This document shows positions 44,187-52,335 of a DNA stretch of 64,000 nt, one piece after another. The notes under the pieces were generated by a model. The model was not told where the DNA came from, searched no databases, and saw nothing but the letters and a program-made list of their open reading frames with translations. Origin of the DNA: Streptomyces halstedii (GTDB lineage Bacteria; Actinomycetota; Actinomycetes; Streptomycetales; Streptomycetaceae); assembly GCA_000720535.1 (NCBI GenBank), contig JOAZ01000013.1:1-64000 (forward strand), written 5' to 3'. Numbering within the stretch: the first letter of the stretch is position 1; each line of letters begins with the position of its first letter. The position numbers were made by a program, and so were the translations under genes.

Positions 44187-45824
44187 ATGACGGACTCGCA
44201 GGCCCCCTCGACCACCGCCGCCGCTTCCGCCGCCCGCGCCGGCACCAACCCGGTGGCCGCCGCCCCCGCGGGGGCGCGCACCGCCGCCGACGTGGTCACC
44301 CCCGAGGTGATCGCGCGGCTGACCCGCGGAGTCGTCGGCTCGGGCCGTACGGCGAGCCACGCCCCGTTCACCGGCGGCAGGCTGGCGGAGCTGCCGGAGT
44401 CCACCCCCGAGGACGTGGAGACCGCCTTCGCGCGCGCCCGCGCCGCCCAGCCCGCCTGGGCCGCGACCCCCGTGGCCACCCGGGCCGCGGTGCTGCTGCG
44501 CTTCCACGACCTGGTCCTGCGACGCCAGACCGAGGTCCTGGACCTCGTGCAGCTGGAGACCGGCAAGGCCCGTCTGCACGCGCACGAGGAGGTGCAGGGC
44601 GTCGCCGTCACCGCCCGGCACTACGGGCGGCAGGCCGCCGCGTATCTGCGTCCCAAGCGCCACACCGGCGTCGTCCCGGTCCTGACGAAGGTCACCGAGC
44701 TGCGCCAGCCGCGCGGGGTCATCGGCCAGATCACCCCCTGGAACTACCCCCTCGCCCTCTCCGTCGGGGACGCGCTGCCCGCGTTCGTCTCCGGCAACGC
44801 CGTCGTGATGAAGCCCGACACGGAGACCGCGCTGACCGCGCTGTGGGCCCGTGAACTGCTGATCGAGGCGGGACTGCCCGCCGAGGTGTTCCAGGTCGTC
44901 ATCGGGGACGGCCCCGTCGTCGGTCCCGAGGTCGTCGCCCGCGCCGACTACGTCTCCTTCACCGGCTCCACCCGTACCGGCCGCGACGTCGCCCAGCGCG
45001 CCGCCGCCCGGCTGATCGGCGTCTCGCTGGAACTCGGCGGCAAGAACCCCATGCTCGTCCTCGCCGACGCCGACGTGGAGAAGGCCGCCGCCGGTGCCGT
45101 CCGCGCCTGTTTCTCCTCCGCCGGGCAGCTCTGCATCTCCATCGAGCGGCTGTACGTCCACGCGTCGGTCGCGGACGCCTTCGTGGAGCGCTTCGCCGCC
45201 CGCACGAGGGCCATGCGCCTCGGCGCGTCCCTCGCGTACGGCGCCGACATGGGCTGCCTCGCCGGGCAGCGGCAGCTGGAGACCGTCGTCCGGCACGTCG
45301 ACGAGGCCGTGGAGAAGGGCGCCACGCTCGTCGCCGGAGGCGTCGCCCGCCCCGACATCGGCCCGCACTTCTACGAGCCGACCATCCTCGACCACGTCCA
45401 GGAGCCGATGGCGGTCTGCACGCAGGAGACCTTCGGCCCCGTCGTCTCCCTCTACCGCTTCACCGACGAGGAGGAGGCGGTGGCCCGCGCCAACGCCACC
45501 CCGTACGGCCTCAACGCCAGCGTCTGGACCAAGGACGCCCGGCGCGGCCGGGCCGTCGCCGCCCGGCTGCGGGCCGGCACCGTCAACATCAACGAGGGGT
45601 ATGCCCCCGCCTACGGCAGCGTCCGGTCCCCGATGGGCGGCATGAAGGACTCGGGCCTCGGCCGCCGGCACGGTTCCGAGGGCATCCTGCGCTACACCGA
45701 GGCCCAGACCGTGGCCCACCAACGGCTGATCCCGCTCGCCCCGTCCTTCGGGATGGACGACGAGCGGTACACCGCGTTCATGAGCCGCGCCCTCCAGGCG
45801 ATGAAGACCTTCCGGCTGCGCTGA
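44187..45824 (+). CDS. Succinic semialdehyde dehydrogenase
   Basis: A 545-residue NAD(P)-dependent aldehyde dehydrogenase of the GabD2 type. The cofactor region has GVIGQITPWNYPLALSVGDALPAFVSGNAVVMKPD and SFTGSTRTGRDVAQRAA. The general-base Glu is in VSLELGGKNPMLVL, and the catalytic Cys is in FSSAGQLCISIERLYV. The C-terminal CTQETFGPVVSLYRF and VNINEGYAPAYGSVRSPMGGMKDSGLGRRHG are family features. It oxidises succinate semialdehyde to succinate in GABA breakdown, or a related aldehyde. The N-terminal 40 residues are Ala/Thr-rich and unlikely to be structured. A GMC oxidoreductase gene follows after 56 bp, so the two may be cotranscribed. Confidence 0.9.
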   Translation: MTDSQAPSTTAAASAARAGTNPVAAAPAGARTAADVVTPEVIARLTRGVVGSGRTASHAPFTGGRLAELPESTPEDVETAFARARAAQPAWAATPVATRAAVLLRFHDLVLRRQTEVLDLVQLETGKARLHAHEEVQGVAVTARHYGRQAAAYLRPKRHTGVVPVLTKVTELRQPRGVIGQITPWNYPLALSVGDALPAFVSGNAVVMKPDTETALTALWARELLIEAGLPAEVFQVVIGDGPVVGPEVVARADYVSFTGSTRTGRDVAQRAAARLIGVSLELGGKNPMLVLADADVEKAAAGAVRACFSSAGQLCISIERLYVHASVADAFVERFAARTRAMRLGASLAYGADMGCLAGQRQLETVVRHVDEAVEKGATLVAGGVARPDIGPHFYEPTILDHVQEPMAVCTQETFGPVVSLYRFTDEEEAVARANATPYGLNASVWTKDARRGRAVAARLRAGTVNINEGYAPAYGSVRSPMGGMKDSGLGRRHGSEGILRYTEAQTVAHQRLIPLAPSFGMDDERYTAFMSRALQAMKTFRLR

Positions 45825-45880
45825 CCCGCCGCCCCGCCCGTTCCGCCTTCCTTCACCGGCCTTTCTTACCGAGGAGAGCC

Positions 45881-47818
45881 ATGTCCCAGGACAGCCCTGC
45901 CCAGAAACCGGCCGGTCCGGCCGTTCCGGCGGCGGACGACGCCGCGTACGACTACGACGTCCTCGTCGTCGGATCGGGCTTCGGCGGCGCGGTCTCGGCC
46001 CTGCGGCTGAGCGAGAAGGGATACCGCGTCGGTGTCCTGGAGGCAGGCCGCCGCTTCACCCGCGAGACCCTCCCCAGGAACTCCTGGGACCTCAAGAACT
46101 ACCTGTGGGCCCCGGCGCTGGGCCTGTTCGGCATCCAGCGGGTGCACCTGCTCGGCAAGGTGATGGTGCTGGCCGGCGCGGGCGTCGGCGGCGGCTCCCT
46201 CAACTACGCCAACACGCTGTACGTGCCGCCCGCGCCCTTCTTCGAGGACCGCCAGTGGGCCGGCATCACCGACTGGAAGGACGAGCTGGCCCCGTACTAC
46301 GACCAGGCCACCCGCATGCTCGGGGTCCGGCTCAACCCGACCATGACCCCCGCCGACGTCCACCTCAAGGCCGCCGCCCAGGCCATGGGGGCGGGTGACA
46401 CCTTCCACCTCGCCCCGGTCGGCGTCTTCTTCGGCGACGGCGAGGACGCCGACGGCACCGCGCGCGCGAAGCCCGGCGCGGAGGTCGCGGACCCCTACTT
46501 CGGCGGGGCGGGGCCGTCCCGGCGGGCCTGTTCCGAGTGCGGCGAGTGCATGACGGGCTGCCGCCACGGGGCGAAGAACACCCTGAACGAGAACTACCTG
46601 TACCTGGCCCAGAAAGCCGGTGCCGTCGTCCGCCCGATGACCACCGTCGTCGCCGTCACCGACGACCCGGACGGCGGCTACCGGGTCTCGGCCGTACCCA
46701 CGCACCGCCGCCGGAAGGCCACGCCCACCGTCCTGCGCGCCCGCCAGGTGATCGTGGCGGCGGGCACGTACGGCACGCAGACCCTGCTGCACACCATGAA
46801 GGACCACGGTCTGCTGCCCCGGCTGTCGGCACGGCTCGGCGAGCTGACCCGGACCAACTCCGAGGGCCTGGTGGGCGCGCAGACCAGCGACCGCCGCTAC
46901 CGCAAGAAGCACGGCGTCGGGAAGGCCGACTTCACCCGGGGCGTGGCCATCACCTCGTCGGTCCACCCCGACGAGAACACCCATATCGAGCCCGTGCGGT
47001 ACGGCAGGGGATCCAACGCGATGGGCGCCATGACCATCCTTCAGGTCCCTTACACGACACACCGGGTACGGGCCTGGTTCGGCAACGTGGCCAGGCACCC
47101 CTGGCTCTCGGTCCGTTCGCTGTCCAACCGGCGCTGGTCGGAGCGGACCATCATCGGGCTCGTCATGCAGTCGCTCGACAACTCGCTGACGGCGTACCGC
47201 AAACCGGGCGGCCTCGGCAAGGGGCTGCTCACCGCCCGGCAGGGCCACGGCACGCCCAACCCGACGCAGATCGCGGAGGCGACCCAGGCCGCCACGCTGC
47301 TGGCCGAGGAGATCAACGGCTTCGCCGGCTCGAACGTCGGGGAGCTGATGGGGACCCCGCTCACCGCGCACTTCCTCGGCGGCTGCCCGATCGGGGAGAG
47401 CGCGGAGACCGGTGTCATCGACCCGTACCACCGGGTGTACGGGCACCCGGGCATCTCGGTGGTCGACGGTTCGGCGGTCTCCGCCAACCTCGGCGTCAAC
47501 CCGTCGCTGACCATCACCGCGCAGGCGGAACGCGCGATGTCGTTCTGGCCCAACAAGGGTGAGGCGGACCCCCGTCCGGCGCAGGGCGAGACCTACGAAC
47601 GGCTGACCGCCGTCGCACCGAAGGCGCCCGCGGTGCCGGAGAAGGCCTTCGGGGCGCTGAAGCTGCCGTTCCTGGGCATCCCGGCCGTGCCCCCGAGGGC
47701 CGCCGTTCCGAAGCCCGCCACTCCGAAGCCCGCTACTGCGAGGGCCGCCGATCGGGAGCCCGCCGCTCCGAGGGGCGCCGTCCGGGAGACCGCGCCGGAG
47801 ACGGCCCCGGACGCCTGA
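45881..47818 (+). CDS. GMC family oxidoreductase (cholesterol-oxidase-like)
   Basis: A 645-residue flavoprotein. FAD motif VLVVGSGFGGAVSALRLSEKGYRVGVLEAG (about 27-56) and VLAGAGVGGGSLNYANTLYVPP are GMC features. A compact Cys cluster C217-x2-C220-x2-C223-x3-C227 (CSECGECMTGCRHGAKN) is present and could bind an Fe-S cluster. The C-terminal catalytic part has TAHFLGGCPIGESAETGVID and GISVVDGSAVSANLGVNPSLTITAQAER with the conserved His and Asn. The last 70 residues are Pro/Ala-rich repeats. It has no signal peptide, so it is probably cytoplasmic. The ATG has GAGGAGAG upstream. It follows the aldehyde dehydrogenase in the same direction. Confidence 0.9.
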   Translation: MSQDSPAQKPAGPAVPAADDAAYDYDVLVVGSGFGGAVSALRLSEKGYRVGVLEAGRRFTRETLPRNSWDLKNYLWAPALGLFGIQRVHLLGKVMVLAGAGVGGGSLNYANTLYVPPAPFFEDRQWAGITDWKDELAPYYDQATRMLGVRLNPTMTPADVHLKAAAQAMGAGDTFHLAPVGVFFGDGEDADGTARAKPGAEVADPYFGGAGPSRRACSECGECMTGCRHGAKNTLNENYLYLAQKAGAVVRPMTTVVAVTDDPDGGYRVSAVPTHRRRKATPTVLRARQVIVAAGTYGTQTLLHTMKDHGLLPRLSARLGELTRTNSEGLVGAQTSDRRYRKKHGVGKADFTRGVAITSSVHPDENTHIEPVRYGRGSNAMGAMTILQVPYTTHRVRAWFGNVARHPWLSVRSLSNRRWSERTIIGLVMQSLDNSLTAYRKPGGLGKGLLTARQGHGTPNPTQIAEATQAATLLAEEINGFAGSNVGELMGTPLTAHFLGGCPIGESAETGVIDPYHRVYGHPGISVVDGSAVSANLGVNPSLTITAQAERAMSFWPNKGEADPRPAQGETYERLTAVAPKAPAVPEKAFGALKLPFLGIPAVPPRAAVPKPATPKPATARAADREPAAPRGAVRETAPETAPDA

Positions 47819-47863
47819 ACACCCCTGCGCCGACGCGTCGTTCACCCCTCCGGACCGGGCATG

Positions 47864-47901
47864 CCGAAGGGGCCGCGCCTTCACCGGGCGCAGCCCCTCG
47901 G
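47864..47901. terminator. Hairpin between convergent genes
   Basis: CCGAAGGGGCCGCGCC pairs imperfectly with GGCGCAGCCCCTCGG across a 7-nt loop. It lies 46 bases after the GMC oxidoreductase stop and before the 3' end of the convergent surface-protein gene. Confidence 0.65.
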
Positions 47902-47959
47902 ACGTCGGTGGTACGCGCCTTACACGGCGTCACCGCCCCCGTGATACCGGGTACATGCC

Positions 47960-48985
47960 TTACGCGGCGGCGTCACCGTTCCTGCGGCGTCGCACGACGA
48001 ACATCGCGCCGGCGCCCAGCACCACGGCCGCGCCGCCCGCCAGGGCGATCATCGGGGTCGAGGAGGACGAACCGGTCTCGGCCAGGCTGCCCGTCAGCTG
48101 GGCGGTACCGGCGTTCGGCTTCTTCGTCGGCGGGACCGGGATCTTGCCGCCTTCCTGGGGCGCGGCGCCGTCCTGGTCACCGGCCTCGACGATCTGGAAC
48201 TTGTAGCTGACGTCGGTGAAGCACGGGAGCGTCTCCTCCTCCTGGCCGAAGACGAGCCCGCCGCCGAGGCTGAAGCCCGCACCCACCGGGGCGCTCTTCT
48301 TCACCTTGACGCGCAGCGGGATGTCGACCTCGTAGCCCGGCTTGATCGTGTCGGTCGCGCCGACGATGCCCGCCGTCAGACCGCCGTCGGACACGTCCTC
48401 CCAAGTTCCCTCGTTGAGGGCCTGGAGCTCGACCTGCTTGGTGGTGAACAGGTCGTCGCCGTGCTTGTCCGTCGAGGCGCCGGCGAAGAACAGGACGTTG
48501 TTCACCGTGTTCTTGGAGTCGTTGTAGGCGTTCAGCCGGAACTTGTGCCAGCCGCTGCCCCGGACGATCTTGCCGGCGAGGCCCTTGACGGACAGCTCCA
48601 GCGGGCGCGGCTCGCACACCGGGGTGATCTCGTCGTCCCCGGGGTCGGTGTCCTCCGACGGCGTGGCGGTCGGCGTCGGGGACGCGGAGACCGTCGCGGA
48701 CGGGGTGGCGGACGGGCTGGTGCTCTCGGACGGCGTCGTGGCCCCGTCCTCGGGCTTCTGGGTCTCCTCGGTGTCCCCCGGCGTCTCGGACGTCTCGTCG
48801 TCCGGCGTGGCCGACGCCGTCTCGTCGGGCGCGGCGGTCTCGGACGCGGAGTCGGAGGGCCCGGGGGAGGCGCTCTCCGTCGTCGTGGTGGTCGGCTCGG
48901 CGTACGCGGCCGGTGCCGAGAGCAGCGCGACGGGCGCTATGACGGCGGTGGCGGCGGCGAGCGCCATGGTGCGGCGAAGCTTCAT
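47960..48985 (-). CDS. Cell-wall-anchored surface protein, LAETG sortase signal
   Basis: A 341-residue exported protein. The signal peptide (MKLRRTMALAAATAVIAPVALLSAPAAYA) is followed by about 90 residues rich in Thr, Ser, Glu and Pro, a likely wall-spanning stalk. The central domain has PRPLELSVKGLAGKIVRGSGWHKFRLNAYNDSKNTVNNVLFF. The C-terminus is a sortase signal: LAETG, a hydrophobic span (PMIALAGGAAVVLGAGAMFVV) and RRRRN. LAxTG is the motif used by class E sortases in Streptomyces. Two Cys residues in the central region could form a disulfide. ATG 48985 was chosen. It is divergent from another sortase-type protein. Confidence 0.88.
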   Translation of the reverse strand: MKLRRTMALAAATAVIAPVALLSAPAAYAEPTTTTTESASPGPSDSASETAAPDETASATPDDETSETPGDTEETQKPEDGATTPSESTSPSATPSATVSASPTPTATPSEDTDPGDDEITPVCEPRPLELSVKGLAGKIVRGSGWHKFRLNAYNDSKNTVNNVLFFAGASTDKHGDDLFTTKQVELQALNEGTWEDVSDGGLTAGIVGATDTIKPGYEVDIPLRVKVKKSAPVGAGFSLGGGLVFGQEEETLPCFTDVSYKFQIVEAGDQDGAAPQEGGKIPVPPTKKPNAGTAQLTGSLAETGSSSSTPMIALAGGAAVVLGAGAMFVVRRRRNGDAAA

Positions 48986-49408
48986 GTTGGGCCTCAGCGG
49001 GTCCGTGGGTACCGCGCGGGTTGCGGTACGGCGAAAGGTGAACGGCCTGCCGTTGTGGGGCACGGAACGAGCCGGAGTGTTCGCCATGCATGACCGGTGG
49101 GACGGGACAACGGTTGCCTCCGGCCTCACAGAATCTTTATGTGGCACACGACACACTCCCGCCACACGCCCACCACGTATCCGCCACATCCCCACCACGC
49201 CCCTGCCACACATCCGCGCCGGGGCGCACGCACTCACGCGCCCCCGACGCATATCCGCCCGTGCATCCCATGCACCCCACGCGCCTCGCCCACCCGCCAC
49301 CGTGCCCGATCCGTGATCATGTCCGGTGCAACTCTTCGGCCGGTGCCGCGGTCGAACCCGTACCGAGTCACAGCAGCCGCACCGTCCTGCCGACCCCCGA
49401 GGTTCGTG
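48986..49408. other. Divergent gap between two surface protein genes, C-rich
   Basis: About 420 bases. Bases 49140-49310 are very rich in C and A and poor in G on the plus strand, with repeated CCGCCACA/CCCACCACG words. No protein-coding frame looks real. Both genes' promoters must lie here. TCTTTATGTGGCAC at 49133-49146 is the least GC-rich part. Confidence 0.55.
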
Positions 49409-51184
49409 ATGACACGCATGTCCCCGAGAACCGCGCCGCTCCGCACCACCGGCGCTCTCGCCGTCACGGGACTGCTCGCGGCCGGCTCCCTCGCCGTGGG
49501 CGTTCCGGCACACGCGGCCGACCCCGTCTTCACGCTCGGCGGCCCCGCCGAGACCGCCGTGCGTCCGTATCCGGCGACGGGCTCGCCGCTCCCGTCCTCG
49601 CTCGGGATCACCGTCCACCACCCGGACACGGGCGAGGAGGGCACCGGCTACGAGGGTGAGGTGACCTACACCCTCGACCTCGGCGGGATCGAGGGCGTCG
49701 CCGTCCTCTCCCCGGCCGGGGACAGCGGGGCGGACTGCGAGACCGACGGGGCCACGGCCGTCTGCCACCGCCACGGCGTGCGCCCCGGCCTCGGGGGCGT
49801 CGCCGACTTCGCCCTCACCGCGGCGGAGGGCAGCGCGGACGGGGCGACCGGCACCATCGAGGTCACGGGCTCGGCGGACGGGGCGGTCTTCGCCCCGTTC
49901 ACCACGCGGGTGACCGTCGGCGGACCCGACCTCGTGATGAAGCGGCTGCCCTTCGAGCGGCGGCTCCGGCCGGGCGATGTCCAGCCCGCCCCGATCACCT
50001 TCTCCAACCGGGGCACCCGGGCCGCCGACGGCGTGCTGCTCACCCTGAGGTACTCGCGCGGCCTGGAGATCCCCGAGCGCTACGGGAACTGCGTGTACGA
50101 CGCCGAGGCGGGCGAGGCGCCGTTCGACGCCTTCGCCTGGTCCACGGCGCTCTGCTCGGTGGAGGGCTCCTTCGAACCCGGTGCCACCTACACGCTGGGC
50201 GTACCGCTGTCCGTGAAGGCCGGACCGCACGCGTACGACGACACGTTCGTCTACGGCGTCGCCGAGGACGGCCCGGCACTCACCGCCCAGCGCGCGGGAG
50301 CCGCCTTCCGCCGGGGCACCGGCCCGGAGCTGACCCTGCGGAAGGCCACGGCGGTCGCCACCCGCGGCGCGGACCTCGACCCTTCCGACAACCAGCGGGA
50401 GGCCGACTTCCGTACGGAGAACACCGCCGACTTCGTCGCCCTGGGGGGTACGGGCACGGGCGCCGTCGGCGAGAGGGTGACCGCGAGGATCGGCTACCGC
50501 AACGACGGCCCGGCCTGGATCGGGCACCTCCGCTCCGGCGAGTCCGTCGCCACGCTGGACTTCACCGTGCCCGAGGGGGCCGAGGTCACCGCCAAGCCGC
50601 CGTCCTGCCGGGGCGTGACGGCCACGGGCGGGCACCGTGCGGAACAGCTCGGCGCGCCCCGGTACGTCTGCGACTCCTCGATGACCGTGCGGGACGGGGC
50701 CCAGGCCGCGCTGCCGTTCGAGCTGAAGATCACCGAGGCCGTCCCGGACGCCGTGGGCACCGTCCGGGTCCGCGGCCCCCGGCTGTCCGCCCCCGGGCTG
50801 CCCTTCGACCCCGAACCGGCCAACAACACCGCCCTCTGGGTGCTGAACGGGGACGGCGGCCCCGGCACCGGGGACACCGGCGGTACGAAGGGCTCCACGG
50901 GCGGAGGCTCGAACGGCTCGAACGACGGTTCCGCCGGGGGCTCCACCGGCCAGGGCACCGGGGTTTCCACCGGGGCCGACACCGCGGGCTCCGCCTCCGG
51001 GACCACCGGTGGCGCGTCCTCGTCGGTCACCGCGGGCACATCCGGGGCGGGCTCCTCCGGCACCGGCGGCGCTCTCGCCTCCACCGGAACGGTCGTCCTG
51101 ACGCTCTCCGGAGGGGCTGCCGCAGCCCTCGTCGCGGGCGGTGTCCTGTACGTGACGGCCCGGCGCCGCGCCTCGCATCGCTGA
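49409..51184 (+). CDS. Cell-wall-anchored surface protein, LASTG sortase signal
   Basis: A 591-residue exported protein. The signal peptide ends in VGVPAHA-ADP. Several Ig/DUF11-like beta-domains follow: VTYTLDLGGIEGVAVLSPAGDSG, APITFSNRGTRAADGVLLTLRYSRGLEIP, VTARIGYRNDGPAWIGHLRSGESVATLDFTVPEGAEV. Cys pairs are conserved in these (GNCVYDAE/ALCSVEG; PSCRGV/YVCDSS). A Gly/Ser/Thr-rich stalk of about 70 residues leads to the sortase signal LASTG, a hydrophobic span (VVLTLSGGAAAALVAGGVLYV) and RRRASHR. ATG 49409 has GAGG 6 bases upstream. Probably an extracellular structural or adhesive protein; no enzyme site was seen. Confidence 0.88.
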   Translation: MTRMSPRTAPLRTTGALAVTGLLAAGSLAVGVPAHAADPVFTLGGPAETAVRPYPATGSPLPSSLGITVHHPDTGEEGTGYEGEVTYTLDLGGIEGVAVLSPAGDSGADCETDGATAVCHRHGVRPGLGGVADFALTAAEGSADGATGTIEVTGSADGAVFAPFTTRVTVGGPDLVMKRLPFERRLRPGDVQPAPITFSNRGTRAADGVLLTLRYSRGLEIPERYGNCVYDAEAGEAPFDAFAWSTALCSVEGSFEPGATYTLGVPLSVKAGPHAYDDTFVYGVAEDGPALTAQRAGAAFRRGTGPELTLRKATAVATRGADLDPSDNQREADFRTENTADFVALGGTGTGAVGERVTARIGYRNDGPAWIGHLRSGESVATLDFTVPEGAEVTAKPPSCRGVTATGGHRAEQLGAPRYVCDSSMTVRDGAQAALPFELKITEAVPDAVGTVRVRGPRLSAPGLPFDPEPANNTALWVLNGDGGPGTGDTGGTKGSTGGGSNGSNDGSAGGSTGQGTGVSTGADTAGSASGTTGGASSSVTAGTSGAGSSGTGGALASTGTVVLTLSGGAAAALVAGGVLYVTARRRASHR

Positions 51185-51673
51185 GGCCGCTCACGCGGGC
51201 GTACATCCGCACCACGCGCACTCCGCGGGCGGCCGGTCCCGGGCGTCCCCGGGTCCGGCCGCACTTGGGTGACCGGGCGGCTGTCCCCTGCCGACCGGCC
51301 ACACGCGCCGGAACGCGGTCCCACGACGTACCTGCGGCACGCCACACGCCCCGGCGGAGCCACGCGTGGTTTCCCATCGATGCCGCCCCTGGCTGGCACG
51401 GACACCCGGACCAACGAGGCCGCCGGGGACCGGTCACGCGCCGTACGGGTGAGAAGGGGCCCGAACGCGGGTGCGGCCGTACGCCTTCCCGGTCGGGGTG
51501 CGCCGGAGCGCGGTCCCGCAGGCCGTGCCCCGGCCCCGCGCGCCGGGAGGTCCGGAGCACGGCCTGCGGGAGGCCGGTCCCGCGCGCTGGAGGTCCGGGT
51601 CCCGCGCGTCGAGGGGCGTGCCGTACGCGCCGGGGCGTCCGGGCCCCACACGCCGGGGCCCTGCCCGGTGGCG
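51185..51673. other. GC-rich gap, no gene recognised
   Basis: About 490 bases between two convergent genes. It is GC-rich with several imperfect repeats of GCGGTCCCGC/GGAGGTCCGG (51510-51610). Long open frames exist on both strands but have simple Arg/Pro/Ala-rich translations with no family resemblance. I annotate nothing here. Confidence 0.55.
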
Positions 51674-51976
51674 TCACACCCGGCCGCGGCACAGCTCCAG
51701 CAGCGTCATGGCCAGCGCGGTGCCCGGCTTGCCGAGCGCCTGGCTGTAGTGGCCGAGGACGTCCATCTCGCGGGAGAGGTTCACCCGACGGCCGCCGGAG
51801 GTGATCCTCGCCTCCTGGATCACGGCGGAGACCGCCATGCGTTCCTGGACCAGGCCGATGATCCGGTCGTCCAGGGCGTCGATGCGCGTCCTGGCGTCCC
51901 CGATCAGCGAGGCGGCCTCGTCGGTGTGCGCGCCGGTCCGCTCGGCGGCCGTCTTCGGGGTGGCGGTGCTGGTCAT
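51674..51976 (-). CDS. Chorismate mutase (AroQ type)
   Basis: A 100-residue AroQ-fold chorismate mutase that turns chorismate into prephenate for Phe and Tyr synthesis. The family pattern is IGDARTRIDALDDRIIGLVQERMAVSAVIQEARI with the active-site Arg in the first helix. Then comes GGRRVNLSREMDVLGHYSQALGKPGTALAMTLLELCRGR. It is a stand-alone, cytoplasmic enzyme of usual actinobacterial size. The ATG has the sequence CCGGGAG upstream. A leader peptide rich in Phe/Tyr and a terminator hairpin lie upstream in the same transcript, so expression is probably controlled by attenuation. Confidence 0.93.
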   Translation of the reverse strand: MTSTATPKTAAERTGAHTDEAASLIGDARTRIDALDDRIIGLVQERMAVSAVIQEARITSGGRRVNLSREMDVLGHYSQALGKPGTALAMTLLELCRGRV

Positions 51977-52031
51977 CTGTGACTCCCGGTGAGGTGCGGC
52001 TCCCCGGACCGACCGCCCCGCAACGCCAAGA

Positions 52032-52057
52032 CGCCCCGGGCCTGTCGGCCCGGGGCG
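52032..52057 (-). terminator. Attenuator hairpin in chorismate mutase leader
   Basis: CGCCCCGGGCC and GGCCCGGGGCG form a perfect 11-bp stem with a 4-nt loop, 24 bases after the leader peptide stop and 55 bases before the chorismate mutase ATG. In the direction of transcription it is followed by TCTTGG. A competing pairing exists: CGGCCCG inside the leader peptide (52108-52114) can pair with CGGGCCG of the stem (52046-52052). Confidence 0.65.
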
Positions 52058-52081
52058 CCTGGAGAGGTGCTTGTCAGTTGC

Positions 52082-52153
52082 TCAAGCAGCACGACCATGG
52101 CAGCCGGCGGGCCGGGTGCCATAGGTAAAGACGAAGGTCGTGTGCTGACGCAT
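52082..52153 (-). CDS. Leader peptide with Phe-Val-Phe-Thr-Tyr codons
   Basis: A 23-codon frame upstream of chorismate mutase on the same strand: Met-Arg-Gln-His-Thr-Thr, then Phe7-Val-Phe9-Thr-Tyr11, ending in a Cys-His-Gly-Arg tail and TGA. Phe and Tyr are the end products of the pathway that chorismate mutase feeds. A terminator hairpin lies between it and the gene. A -10-like CATACT lies 7 bases before the ATG with no ribosome binding site, so the mRNA probably starts at this ATG. The layout is that of ribosome-mediated attenuation: stalling at Phe/Tyr codons when they are scarce would disturb the terminator. The peptide is too short for homology-based calling. Confidence 0.6.
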   Translation of the reverse strand: MRQHTTFVFTYGTRPAGCHGRAA

Positions 52154-52289
52154 GGGCGACAGTATGGACCCGTCCCGGCACCGGGGCCACGCCGGGCCCG
52201 GATCGTGAGACGGAAGCCCGGCCCCACCCGCCGGGCCGGGCCCGGCCGGGACGGGCGGGGAGCCCGGTGGGGGAAAGCCGGGCGGCCGG

Positions 52290-52295
52290 TAGAAT
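52290..52295 (+). promoter_or_regulatory. guaA -10 box
   Basis: TAGAAT, a near-consensus -10 box, lies 40 bases before the guaA start codon. The -35 region (around 52267) is not obvious. The leader is too short for a riboswitch. Confidence 0.5.
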
Positions 52296-52335
52296 CGGGA
52301 GGACACACCCCTCTCCACCGCCGGAAGGCCGCCCA

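Noticed and set aside
40037..44611. 1524-codon open frame on the minus strand opposite the kinases
   Set aside because: It lies antisense to two genes with clear domains; long antisense frames are a by-product of high third-position GC. Its translation is low-complexity with no family resemblance.
51185..51673. Open frames on both strands in the gap before chorismate mutase
   Set aside because: Arg/Pro/Ala-rich translations, no start signals, repeats in the DNA.
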